From contig NZ_QEAS01000011.1 of NCBI RefSeq assembly GCF_003130405.1, positions 21,536 through 85,535 of the forward strand: 64,000 nucleotides of DNA, in the 5' to 3' direction. A model generated the notes under the pieces. It was not told the DNA's origin. It did not search any database and saw only the letters and a list, made by a program, of their open reading frames with translations. This DNA is from Pararcticibacter amylolyticus (GTDB lineage Bacteria; Bacteroidota; Bacteroidia; Sphingobacteriales; Sphingobacteriaceae). Positions 17,969-26,191 of this stretch are shown in pieces; the stretch's first letter is position 1, and each line of letters starts with the position of its first letter. The position numbers and the translations under genes were made by a program.

Positions 17969-19167
17969 GAAGAGCTGACGAAAATAAGATCGATCGCCAG
18001 TTCAGGAAAGGCTTGACAGAAACTGAAGGGAATAGCACGTTCCGGGAAGAGGACTGGGATGCGATGGAGGCAATGCTTGACAAAGAACAGCGGGGCAGAA
18101 GGGGGATTGGATGGATGTACTGGATATCTGCGGGGGTAGCCGCTGTTCTTCTTATCTTGATGGTCAGAATTTTTTCTCCATCCGGAAACAATGACAACAC
18201 AACAGCGGAAAGGAATGACGGAGGGAAGAAGATGGTGCCGGGCTTAGCGGATACCGTAAAGCAGGGTGATCAGTTAGCTGAAAAGGAGATGTCGCCTGGC
18301 GATTCCGTGAAGGATCATCATCCGACAGGAAGAAAAGAAGGCGTATTGCCGGTGTCCGGCCGGTCGGATAATGGGTATGGCGTGCAGATAGCCGCAACAG
18401 GGGTTCCCGGAAGTATACCAGTGCCTGCGGGAGGTGACTCTTCTTCTTATAGTGTTCCGGAATCAATACCTGTTATCAGCCAGGCTGAGCCCCGGGAAGA
18501 GGCGGTTGAACCAGAAGAGTCCCCTGTAAAGGAGCGCACTGAAAATGTACCGGAACTTCAGGCGCCGAAGCGTGTGAAAATATCCCTCGCCCTGGTGACT
18601 GCACCTGATCTGAATGGCGTGAACTCTTTATCCGGCGGTCAGTTAGGCGTGAATGGCGGCTTATTGCTTAATCTCGATTTGCGGAAATGGCGTTTGACTA
18701 CAGGGGTTACGTATGCATCAAAGCCTTATCAGGCTAATTATAACCCGCAGGCCGGAGCTTATGGCGATTATGGTTACGGAACCCGGCAGCTGCGGCATAT
18801 TGATGCAGATTGCAAGGTGCTGGATATTCCTCTGAACGTAAGTTTTCAGTTTTTTGCCAGGGGGAAGAATGGATTGAGCGTGGGTTCGGGATTATCCTCA
18901 TACATTATGCTCAGGGAAAGGTATTCATTCACTTATACCGACTATACGGAACAAAGTTATGCTGTGGCCAACCGGAATAAACATCTTGCCGGGGTTCTTA
19001 ATCTTAACATAACCTACCAGCGCCGGTTAAATGATAAGTTCGGCCTCCTTGTGCAGCCCTATTATAAAATTCCCTTAACAGGAATAGGAAATGAAGGGAT
19101 TGATCTGCGGTCTGCGGGAGTAGCGGTAGGTGTCGGCTGGGATATCGGAAGTATGATAAAAAAGTAA
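17965..19167 (+). CDS. One-TM regulator fused to an outer-membrane-type beta-barrel domain
   Basis: The 400-residue protein has a charged cytoplasmic N-terminus of about 50 residues (REEDWDAMEAMLDKEQRG). A single membrane helix follows at about 51-70 (MYWISAGVAAVLLILMVRIF), then a Pro/Glu/Ser-rich linker to about residue 200. The C-terminal 190 residues have the strand pattern of a Bacteroidota porin-family barrel (LNLDLRKWRLTTGVTYA, VAVGVGWDIGSMIKK). The ATGA overlap with the sigma gene points to an anti-sigma role for the N-terminus. If the barrel sits in the outer membrane and the helix in the inner, the linker must span the periplasm. Similar architectures occur in this phylum; the mechanism is unproven. 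Confidence 0.75.
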   Translation: MRRADENKIDRQFRKGLTETEGNSTFREEDWDAMEAMLDKEQRGRRGIGWMYWISAGVAAVLLILMVRIFSPSGNNDNTTAERNDGGKKMVPGLADTVKQGDQLAEKEMSPGDSVKDHHPTGRKEGVLPVSGRSDNGYGVQIAATGVPGSIPVPAGGDSSSYSVPESIPVISQAEPREEAVEPEESPVKERTENVPELQAPKRVKISLALVTAPDLNGVNSLSGGQLGVNGGLLLNLDLRKWRLTTGVTYASKPYQANYNPQAGAYGDYGYGTRQLRHIDADCKVLDIPLNVSFQFFARGKNGLSVGSGLSSYIMLRERYSFTYTDYTEQSYAVANRNKHLAGVLNLNITYQRRLNDKFGLLVQPYYKIPLTGIGNEGIDLRSAGVAVGVGWDIGSMIKK

Positions 19168-19171
19168 TCAG

Positions 19172-19717
19172 ATGAAATATATTGCGATTGTGTTACTTGC
19201 CTGGCTGGGAGCCAGCCAGGCAGGCGGGGATTCCTATGTCTGTAAAAATGCGAAAGTCTCGATCTTCTCTAAAGCTCCCCTTGAGGATATTTCTGCCTTA
19301 TCAGGCAAAGCAGTATCTGTGTATAATCCGGCAACAGGCGAGCTTGTTTTCAGCGTTCCGGTGAGGTCGTTTGTCTTTGAAAAGTCCCTCATGCAGGAGC
19401 ATTTCAACGAAAATTATATGGAAAGTGATAAGTACCCGAACGCTTCTTTTAAAGGCAGGATACTTGAAAAGGTGGATGTGTCAAAAGATGGAACTTATAC
19501 GGTTAAGGCCGCGGGCGTTCTGGATGTACATGGCATTAAGCAAAACCGTACTATAGAAGGTAAAGTGCAGGTGAATAAAGGACGCTTAAAGCTCTCTTCT
19601 GAATTTATAGTGAAGTGCAAAGACCACCAGATTGATATACCCAGGCTTGTATTTCAGAAAATTGCTGAAAATATCCAGGTGAAGATTGCAGCCGATTATT
19701 CCAGATACCAGAAATAA
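19172..19717 (+). CDS. YceI family protein
   Basis: The 181-residue exported protein has a short signal peptide (IVLLAWLGASQAGG). The YceI-like lipocalin fold is suggested by MQEHFNENYMESDKYPNASF, which matches the family H-x-x-E-x-Y-L-x-x-x-x-Y-P segment, and by LDVHGIKQNRTIEGKV. YceI proteins bind isoprenoid-type lipids such as polyprenyl quinones in the periplasm. It lies 4 bp after the barrel regulator, in the sigma-factor operon. Next to DUF5777 and Rieske genes it may be a quinone carrier or sensor; that role is inferred from context. Confidence 0.88.
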   Translation: MKYIAIVLLAWLGASQAGGDSYVCKNAKVSIFSKAPLEDISALSGKAVSVYNPATGELVFSVPVRSFVFEKSLMQEHFNENYMESDKYPNASFKGRILEKVDVSKDGTYTVKAAGVLDVHGIKQNRTIEGKVQVNKGRLKLSSEFIVKCKDHQIDIPRLVFQKIAENIQVKIAADYSRYQK

Positions 19718-19738
19718 AACATATAACCCCGCATCATT

Positions 19739-20677
19739 ATGAGAAAATGTTTGTCGCTTTTTATGCTGATCCTGAGTTCTTTGCTGACGCTTGCCCAGGA
19801 TGCCCCTGCTGATTCTCTGTCCGCCGACTCTCTGATCAATGCTCTGTCCGCAGACGGGAAAGACGAAACTGTGATCGCAGCTTTTAAGTCAACCAGGCTT
19901 ATCCTGACGCCCACAAGCGAAACGATGAGGAAAAAAGATCTCAACTTTATGGTAGTCCACCGGTTTGGAGACGTGGCCGGTAAGGATGGAGGCAGCCGGA
20001 CATTATGGGGACTTGATAACTCCTCAGACATCTACATCGGATTTGAATATGGTCTTTCCGATAAGCTCGACATCTCGTTTGGAAGGAGTAAATTCGAACA
20101 GCTTCTCGATCTTGGATTTAAATATAAGGTACTGGAGCAGAAAGGTGACGGGAGTATGCCTTTTGCTCTTACCGTCATTGCGCAGATGGGTTTAAAGCCT
20201 TATGAAGTTTCAACCAACGTATTCGACGACTATACAAACCGGCTTTCCTATTTCTATCAGGCTGTATTTTCAAGAAAGTTCTCTTCCCGTTTTTCTCTTG
20301 TTGCTGCGCCCTCTTTCCTGAGGAATAATCTGCCCTTCCCTTATCTTGAAGGAAATGAGAAGAACATCTTCTCTGTTTCGGTAGCGGGAAGGTTAAAAGT
20401 GACAAAGCGGATGGGAATTGTAGCTGACTATGTTCATCCGTTCTCCTCATTCAGGAAAGACAGTAAGTCTCCGGAATTCTATGCCCCTTCAGCAATAGGA
20501 ATTGAAGTTGAAACAGGCGGGCATGTATTTACGGTGAATCTTGCTAATGCCCAGGCAATTTCACCCATTAATTACATCGCAGATACCGAATCGAAATGGA
20601 CAAAAGGGCAATACCGCATAGGCTTCACCATTACCAGGGTTTTCAGCTTCGGCAAAAAGGAGCAGAATAATTATTAA
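19739..20677 (+). CDS. DUF5777 family beta-barrel protein
   Basis: The 312-residue exported protein has a signal peptide ending LTLAQDAP, a short acidic linker with repeated DSLSADSL, and then a barrel-like domain. It starts FKSTRLILTPTSETMRKKDL and FMVVHRFGDVAG, the recognisable DUF5777 signature. Terminal strands (YRIGFTITRVFSFGKK) suit an outer-membrane barrel. The function of DUF5777 is unknown. I recall such proteins near c-type cytochromes, YceI and Rieske proteins in Bacteroidota, which fits this operon. Confidence 0.8.
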   Translation: MRKCLSLFMLILSSLLTLAQDAPADSLSADSLINALSADGKDETVIAAFKSTRLILTPTSETMRKKDLNFMVVHRFGDVAGKDGGSRTLWGLDNSSDIYIGFEYGLSDKLDISFGRSKFEQLLDLGFKYKVLEQKGDGSMPFALTVIAQMGLKPYEVSTNVFDDYTNRLSYFYQAVFSRKFSSRFSLVAAPSFLRNNLPFPYLEGNEKNIFSVSVAGRLKVTKRMGIVADYVHPFSSFRKDSKSPEFYAPSAIGIEVETGGHVFTVNLANAQAISPINYIADTESKWTKGQYRIGFTITRVFSFGKKEQNNY

Positions 20678-20700
20678 TCACCACTTTAAATAAACATCTT

Positions 20701-21135
20701 ATGGAAAGAAAAGAATTCTTGTCAAAGCTGGGGCTTGGTCTTGCGGCGGTATGCACTGGTTGCAGCATGATTGCCTGCGGCAGCGATCCGGAAGAAGAAG
20801 CAACTCCTGATCCCGGAAGCGGAGGGGATAAAGAACTGCTGACTGCCAACCTTGATTCTGAACTAAGGAATGTCGGAGACTCCAAGATGGCTAACGGTGT
20901 TATACTGGTGCGACTGGCACAAACAAATGTCCCGGCATCTTTCACTGCCGTTCAGCTGGCATGTACGCACCAGGGGTTCTCGGTCGCATATAATAATGCA
21001 CAGGGGAAATTTATTTGCCCCGCCCATGGCAGTGAATTTAATACAACGGGCGGCGTTGTACGGGGGCCTGCGACATCTGCACTAAAGCATTACACCATTT
21101 CTGTAAACGGATCTGCTCTGGCTGTTTCCGCCTGA
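20701..21135 (+). CDS. Rieske [2Fe-2S] lipoprotein
   Basis: The 144-residue protein has an N-terminal lipoprotein-type signal (LAAVCTGCSMIACGSD; Cys21 the likely lipidated residue). A complete Rieske cluster site follows: C88-T-H90 and C106-P-A-H109-G, i.e. CxH-x15-CxxH. The cluster is therefore expected on the periplasmic side of a membrane or at the surface. There is no oxygenase or cytochrome b partner alongside, so it is not part of a bc1/b6f operon. It is the last gene of the sigma-factor operon, 23 bp after DUF5777. It probably transfers electrons between an unknown donor and acceptor in the envelope. Confidence 0.92.
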   Translation: MERKEFLSKLGLGLAAVCTGCSMIACGSDPEEEATPDPGSGGDKELLTANLDSELRNVGDSKMANGVILVRLAQTNVPASFTAVQLACTHQGFSVAYNNAQGKFICPAHGSEFNTTGGVVRGPATSALKHYTISVNGSALAVSA

Positions 21136-21157
21136 CCGTACTTACTGCCTGGTATGG

Positions 21158-22219
21158 TCAGCAGCCGGGCTTTGTCTGAGATTCGCTTTTAAGAGCATTT
21201 CGCCGGCTCATTATAGCTGCTTTGCGAAGTCTGCGAAGGATCGCTTTTCTTAATGAAGGAGGCTGCAATACCTCAACTTCATCCGCAAAACTCATAATTA
21301 AGGACTCTAATTCATAATTCTGAATTAAAAGCAGGCGGATAGTAATACTGGTAAGCGTTTCAGCAATTATTTCCTGGCTTTCGTGAAGGGATTGTGTTTT
21401 AATGTAAGGAAGTTTCGATTCATTGAATTTCAGGACGATCTCCTGTGGCTTTGAGCCATAGGAGATCGAGACACCGATGGTGTGTTTAAAATAGGTATCG
21501 TGGTCGGGGAGCTGCCTGGAGTCGTATTCGAAATCAGGCAGCATTTCAAAATCTTTTATCCTGTCGAGAGCCAGCGTTTGAATGCACTTGTGCCGGTTGT
21601 TCATTCCCAGAAGGTACCACCGGTTGCGGTATTCTTTCAGCAGACATGGATGAAATGGAAATTTCTTGTGTTTTTTAGCTCCAAAGGGCTGATAAGTGAT
21701 GCTGACAACCTGCTTTTTCAGGATTGCATCCAGTAAAGGAATGATCCATTCAACTCCGGTGCTCTCTGGAATATGTTCAAATGCTAATACTGCCTGTACC
21801 TGCCGGGCAGTACGGGAAGTGATGATCTTTTGCTCAAGGCGTTCTACCAACGATTCGAGGTTCCGGAAAAAAACGGTGCCTCTGTAGGTCTTCAGCATTT
21901 TCAGGGCGGCAGAGATATTGTGAATGTCAGTCCTCGTAATAGTGGCATTGCTGATGCGGAAGTCTTTATCCGAGTAGAAGTACTTCCCGTCTCTGACCAT
22001 TATGGGGGCTTTATATCCCAGGCTGCTTCCCCTCATTTCACTTATGTCATACTGAATGGTCCGCTTGCTTACGGTAGATCTACCCGGGTTCCCGCCTTTT
22101 TCAATAAGCGCTTCGGTACACTTTTCTGCGAGAAAATCGAGAGTGCATCCGTATCTGTTATTCTGAAGACATTCGTCTATCACGTGATAACGCAATAAAG
22201 CATCAAAGTTATAAGGCAT
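21158..22219 (-). CDS. WYL-domain transcriptional regulator
   Basis: The 353-residue protein has an N-terminal winged-helix region (about 1-85; YHVIDECLQNNRYGCTLDFL, STVSKRTIQYDISEMRGSS). A WYL domain follows at about 165-245 (VSITYQPFGAKKHKKFPFHP, RNRWYLLGMN) and a C-terminal WCX-like extension. WYL domains sense nucleic acids or nucleotide ligands and often regulate stress or defence genes. The gene is convergent with the Rieske gene and no defence genes are near, so the target is unknown. Confidence 0.88.
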   Translation of the reverse strand: MPYNFDALLRYHVIDECLQNNRYGCTLDFLAEKCTEALIEKGGNPGRSTVSKRTIQYDISEMRGSSLGYKAPIMVRDGKYFYSDKDFRISNATITRTDIHNISAALKMLKTYRGTVFFRNLESLVERLEQKIITSRTARQVQAVLAFEHIPESTGVEWIIPLLDAILKKQVVSITYQPFGAKKHKKFPFHPCLLKEYRNRWYLLGMNNRHKCIQTLALDRIKDFEMLPDFEYDSRQLPDHDTYFKHTIGVSISYGSKPQEIVLKFNESKLPYIKTQSLHESQEIIAETLTSITIRLLLIQNYELESLIMSFADEVEVLQPPSLRKAILRRLRKAAIMSRRNALKSESQTKPGC

Positions 22220-22302
22220 AATCTTTCCGGGAATAGATTCAGTGGATGCAAATTTATGATGATGCCTGAATTGCGTCAGTGTAAATTATGTGATCCTGAT
22301 CA

Positions 22303-22755
22303 TTATTTCGAAGGCGGATAATGCTCCGCTCCTCCCGCATCGTAAACTTTCAATACTTCAAGTGCGTATTCATATAATTCGGGCGTTACGACCATTCTTT
22401 CTCCCTTGTAGCCGCTATGTTCCTTAAGAAGAAGCTCTTCACAAAGCTGGAGCATGCTTTTTACAAAGAATATAGTCTCAGGCCATGATGCTTCGGACTG
22501 GTCATCCGGTTTTTCTGCTTTAAAATACTCCTGGGCAAAAAAGAAAGCTGTGAAAAGACTGTCCGCATTCGAGTCATAGATCCAGTATTTGCGCATGAGT
22601 AAAACTGGCCACAGATAAAGATTCCTGCCCTCTATGCTGAAGGTTTTCCAAAGACACCGGGCCGGGATTTTGTACTCATATCCGGGCCGTATTTTGCCAA
22701 CCAGGCCAAATTCAGTATCTATTCCCCAAAAACCTATATGAATTAAAATACTCAT
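22303..22755 (-). CDS. Hypothetical 150-residue protein
   Basis: A soluble protein without recognised motifs, starting MSILIHIGFWGIDTEFGLV and ending EHYPPSK. The ATG at 22755 is chosen over one 17 codons upstream because the A-rich AAAGAA that could bind ribosomes lies just before it. It is aromatic-rich in the first half and helical in the second. It is probably monocistronic, upstream of the WYL gene on the same strand with an 83-bp gap. Confidence 0.55.
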   Translation of the reverse strand: MSILIHIGFWGIDTEFGLVGKIRPGYEYKIPARCLWKTFSIEGRNLYLWPVLLMRKYWIYDSNADSLFTAFFFAQEYFKAEKPDDQSEASWPETIFFVKSMLQLCEELLLKEHSGYKGERMVVTPELYEYALEVLKVYDAGGAEHYPPSK

Positions 22756-22974
22756 AAGAATTTCTTTAACGCAAATATGAGACACAAAAATGCAGCCTAT
22801 TTGCATTGCACTCTGGCAAATATTTGCTTATGATAAGTAGAATGTGATTTAAATCATTTTTTTCAAATATATCAATTTATACAAATGAAGAAAGAATAAC
22901 AGGCATTCCTTCCGGTTCAAACATTCGACAGGGGGAAAGCGTTTATTCTTTATTGTTAAACAAAAAGAAGAACA

Positions 22975-23856
22975 ATGAAAAAGTATCCGAATATGAGATC
23001 AGTAGTTTCCATTCTTGGCCTTGTGGCTATTATGATAGGAGGCCAGAGCTGTGTTACTAAAAAGAAGTACGAATCATTACAGAGCCAGTACAACAGGCTC
23101 GACAGTAATACGCGTGATATGCGCCGGCAATATTTGCTGACAGAGAGGAACCTCGCTGTTGCTAATAACAAGGTGTCTAACCTGGAAGATCAGATAGCCT
23201 CCGAACGTGCCAATGTTAAGTCATTGCGGGAAGCGCTTGATAAGTGTCTGAACTCTACAAGCCAGGGAAATGTGAACATTTCTAAACTTGTCGACGAAAT
23301 TAACAGTTCCAATAAATACATTCAGCAGCTGGTAAACGCCAAGAACAAGAGCGATTCGCTGAACATGGTGCTTACCAACAACCTGACCCGCTCGCTAAGC
23401 CAGCAGGAAATGAAAGACGTGAACGTCCAGGTTCTGAAAGGGGTTGTTTATATCTCGTTGTCAGATAATATGCTTTATAAGTCAGGAAGTTACGAGATTT
23501 CCGACCGCGCGGGAGAAACCTTGAGTAAAATTGCAAAGATCATCAAGGACTACAGTAATTATGATGTGCTGGTAGAAGGTAATACGGATAATGTGCCTAT
23601 TTCTCAGAAGAACATCCGGAATAACTGGGATTTGAGTGCGCTCAGGGCTTCATCAGTCGTTCAGGCGTTACAGAACAACTTTGCGGTGGATCCGAAGAGG
23701 CTGACAGCTGGCGGGCGGGGTGAGTATAATCCTATTGCTAATAACAGTACTGAAGAAGGAAAAGCGAGGAACAGGCGGACGCAAATTATTATCACACCTA
23801 AACTGGATCAGTTTATGGACCTGATAGGCAAAGCTCCTGAGCAGCAGGATCAATAA
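22975..23856 (+). CDS. OmpA-family lipoprotein
   Basis: The 293-residue protein has a lipoprotein signal ending IGGQSCVTKKKY and a periplasmic coiled coil (about 30-140; repeated heptads such as LEDQIASERANVKSLREAL). A C-terminal OmpA/MotB peptidoglycan-binding domain follows at about 155-275 (YDVLVEGNTDNVPI, LSALRASSVVQAL, RLTAGGRGEYNPIANN, NRRTQIIITP). It anchors the outer membrane to the cell wall. A perfect 30-bp-arm palindrome begins one base before its stop codon. Confidence 0.92.
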   Translation: MKKYPNMRSVVSILGLVAIMIGGQSCVTKKKYESLQSQYNRLDSNTRDMRRQYLLTERNLAVANNKVSNLEDQIASERANVKSLREALDKCLNSTSQGNVNISKLVDEINSSNKYIQQLVNAKNKSDSLNMVLTNNLTRSLSQQEMKDVNVQVLKGVVYISLSDNMLYKSGSYEISDRAGETLSKIAKIIKDYSNYDVLVEGNTDNVPISQKNIRNNWDLSALRASSVVQALQNNFAVDPKRLTAGGRGEYNPIANNSTEEGKARNRRTQIIITPKLDQFMDLIGKAPEQQDQ

Positions 23857-23916
23857 ATATCAAAATGAAAAAGGCGTCTTCAACTCTGAAGACGCCTTTT
23901 TCATTTTGATATTTAT
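23853..23916. terminator. Very long perfect bidirectional terminator hairpin
   Basis: Arms of 30 bp (23853-23882 and 23887-23916) are perfectly complementary around a four-base loop ACTC. Each arm contains an A-run and a T-run flanking a GC core (GGCGTCTTCA), so it works as an intrinsic terminator in both directions. It covers the stop codons of both convergent genes and the whole 56-bp gap between them. Confidence 0.9.
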
Positions 23917-24791
23917 GCATTTTCCAGGTCAGCAATAACGATCTTTTTCATCTTCATTAGTGAATTCATGACCGCCGGCATGCGCTCGTGGTCCTGAAGC
24001 AACTTGCCGAGTGCTTTAGGGATAATCTGCCAGCTCAGACCGTATTTGTCTGTCAGCCAGCCGCATGCTACCTCTTTTCCTCCCTCTGATGTCAAGGCAT
24101 CCCAGTAAATATCAATCTCTTCCTGATCTTCACACTCAACTACAAGCGATATCGCGTCATTAAAGCTAAAACCATGGTCTGGCGAACTGTCCATCGCTTT
24201 TACGGCGAAGTCTTTTATTTTAAATCCCGCATGTTTTATAAGAGCAGGATCTTCGCCGTCAGACTCCTGGTAATTCATCATGTCCTGAACGGATGATTGG
24301 GGAAAGATGCCGGTATAGAAATTAATCGCTTCAAATGCTTTACCTGTGTTAGTGCCGGTAAACATCAGTGTGGGGCAGAACTTTTGAAGATGATCGTTTC
24401 TGCTTCCCGTGAATAATTGCCATGATACGCCGTATTTATCCTGGATCCATCCGTATTTGGGGCTCCACTCGTAGCTGCCCAGCGGCATCAGGGCAAAAGC
24501 TCCTTCGCTTAACTTGTTCCAGAACTGTTCTGCTTCAGAAGCACTGTCACAATAAACCATAAAAGAAATAGCCGGGTTAGGGCTTGATTGGGGCCCATCG
24601 TTCAGGATCAGGAATTTTTGTCCGTCCAGATCAAATTGTACAGCAAAGGGCGACGTCTGGATAATCTTCCCGTCTCCGAACACTCCTGTGTAAAATTCGG
24701 AGGCCTCGTTCATCTTACCCTTTAATGTTATACAGGGATAGACAGAACGGCATATTGTTTCTTCATTTACAGGCTTAATTCCAGTTTCCAT
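23913..24791 (-). CDS. Two-domain VOC/PhnB-like protein
   Basis: The 292-residue protein contains two vicinal-oxygen-chelate domains of the PhnB / 3-demethylubiquinone-methyltransferase-like type. The first is about 15-135 (ASEFYTGVFGDGKIIQ ... DKYGVSWQLFTG) and the second about 140-270 (AINFYTGIFPQSS ... DKYGLSWQIIPKAL). Two domains in one chain probably form the barrel that single-domain members make by dimerisation. The substrate is unknown; annotation as a methyltransferase would be misleading. It lies 24 bp from the small upstream gene on the same strand and probably forms an operon with it. Confidence 0.85.
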   Translation of the reverse strand: METGIKPVNEETICRSVYPCITLKGKMNEASEFYTGVFGDGKIIQTSPFAVQFDLDGQKFLILNDGPQSSPNPAISFMVYCDSASEAEQFWNKLSEGAFALMPLGSYEWSPKYGWIQDKYGVSWQLFTGSRNDHLQKFCPTLMFTGTNTGKAFEAINFYTGIFPQSSVQDMMNYQESDGEDPALIKHAGFKIKDFAVKAMDSSPDHGFSFNDAISLVVECEDQEEIDIYWDALTSEGGKEVACGWLTDKYGLSWQIIPKALGKLLQDHERMPAVMNSLMKMKKIVIADLENA

Positions 24792-24815
24792 AATATGCTT
24801 TGATTATTTGATTGT

Positions 24816-25223
24816 TCATTTTATTCTGACCATGCAACGGCAAATATCCATAGAGAGATACCATTCAATGCAAAAGCCATCAGGGGCTATCTGGTCTGAA
24901 TGGATGAGTTCCTGAAACGCTTCTCCTATTGCCGGAATATTCTTCATGAAGTCTGAAACGTCCGTGTAAAGATAATCTCCCTTCATAATGGTCACTGGTT
25001 CGAGTTCCAGACCGGATAATTCGCCCTCAAATATTTCTTCTGCGGCAGCCTTGTAAATTATACCGGAATCTTCCTGGGGCCGCGACAATCCGAAGTATCT
25101 TCGGTCCTTGCTGAAGGGCACTGCTGAATGTAAAGTCTGATGGGCTTTTTGTACTCCCTCCGGAAACGATTTTGCTGTAACGCAATAGACAGGAATATTA
25201 TCAGTTAACGTGAATACTTTCAT
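24816..25223 (-). CDS. Small protein resembling GyrI-like effector-binding domains
   Basis: The 135-residue soluble protein shows SFPEGVQKAHQTLH, RRYFGLSRPQED and GIIYKAAAEE, followed by an acidic Glu-Leu segment. This layout resembles the GyrI-like/SOUL small-molecule-binding fold often encoded beside VOC or SRPBCC proteins in Bacteroidota. The match is by eye only. It is the first gene of a two-gene unit with the VOC protein. Confidence 0.55.
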   Translation of the reverse strand: MKVFTLTDNIPVYCVTAKSFPEGVQKAHQTLHSAVPFSKDRRYFGLSRPQEDSGIIYKAAAEEIFEGELSGLELEPVTIMKGDYLYTDVSDFMKNIPAIGEAFQELIHSDQIAPDGFCIEWYLSMDICRCMVRIK

Positions 25224-25399
25224 ATATCTGGTTGTAAATACAAACTTACATAAATGCAGGCCTGGCAGGTGAGGTGCAATAGCGGCATAAAAAAGGGTGA
25301 ATTGCGGCGGAACGGAAAACTTATTCCTATTTTTATTACTTAATCAGGTAAAATGAGTAAAGCTGTCTGGATGGTAAAACAGCTGCCTGATGTAACTTT

Positions 25400-26155
25400 A
25401 TGGGAATGAAGACTGGCTTGGGAAAATATGGCCTTATTCTTTTGGCTTGTTTCATGCTGTTTTTTAACAGCTGCGGAGTGCTGCTGAAAGAACGAACGGT
25501 GAAAAATCGTGGTGTAGTAAGTGATGAAGCTGGTTTGCCTCTTATCCTCTATCGTTCTTCCCATGTCCTGTCATCCAGAATGGTAGTAATGCTTTCCGGC
25601 GATGGGGGATGGCTCGATTTTAATGATAGCCTTGCTGTTAGTTTTAACCGGGCTGGGTTCGACGTAATCGGCTTTAACAGCAGAACGTATTTCTGGCACC
25701 AGAGAACTCCCGACCAGGTCGCTGCTGACTTTACTGCCCTGATAAAGAAATATATGCGTCTTTGGAATGACAGGAAGATCACATTGAGTGGCTATTCCTT
25801 CGGAGCAGACGTGGTGCCATTTCTTTATAACAGGCTTCCGGCTGAACTGAAGCAGAGGGTGGGAGAGATTCAGCTTCTTTCGCCCTATCTGTCTACAGAT
25901 TTTAAAGTTTATCTGACTGATCTGATTAATCTGGGAAGTGATGACCGGACTTACAAAGTAAGGGACGAGGTCATGAAAATTAGTATACCGGTTTATTGTT
26001 TTTATGGCGAAGATGAAGCCCCCAAGCCCTTATCAGACTTCAGGAAAAAGAATTTTTTCATGAGCCTTTTACCTGGCGATCATCATTATAAAAAAGGGTA
26101 TCATCAGATAGTGAGAACTGCCGGAAGAGGATTTGACCTCCTCCGTAAAAATTAG
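25400..26155 (+). CDS. VirJ/AcvB-like alpha/beta hydrolase
   Basis: The 251-residue protein has a probable lipoprotein signal (FMLFFNSCGVLL). The VirJ signature follows: MLSGDGGWLDFNDSLA and the nucleophile elbow GYSFGADV with Ser133. The final GDHHYKKGYHQIV provides the catalytic His region. In Agrobacterium the AcvB/VirJ family hydrolyses lysyl-phosphatidylglycerol in the periplasm. No lysyl-PG synthase (mprF/lpiA) is next to it here, so the substrate is uncertain. A start two codons downstream (25406) is equally possible. Confidence 0.85.
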   Translation: MGMKTGLGKYGLILLACFMLFFNSCGVLLKERTVKNRGVVSDEAGLPLILYRSSHVLSSRMVVMLSGDGGWLDFNDSLAVSFNRAGFDVIGFNSRTYFWHQRTPDQVAADFTALIKKYMRLWNDRKITLSGYSFGADVVPFLYNRLPAELKQRVGEIQLLSPYLSTDFKVYLTDLINLGSDDRTYKVRDEVMKISIPVYCFYGEDEAPKPLSDFRKKNFFMSLLPGDHHYKKGYHQIVRTAGRGFDLLRKN

Positions 26156-26191
26156 TATCTATCGCTATCTTCGTCCTTTTTAAAATCGCAG

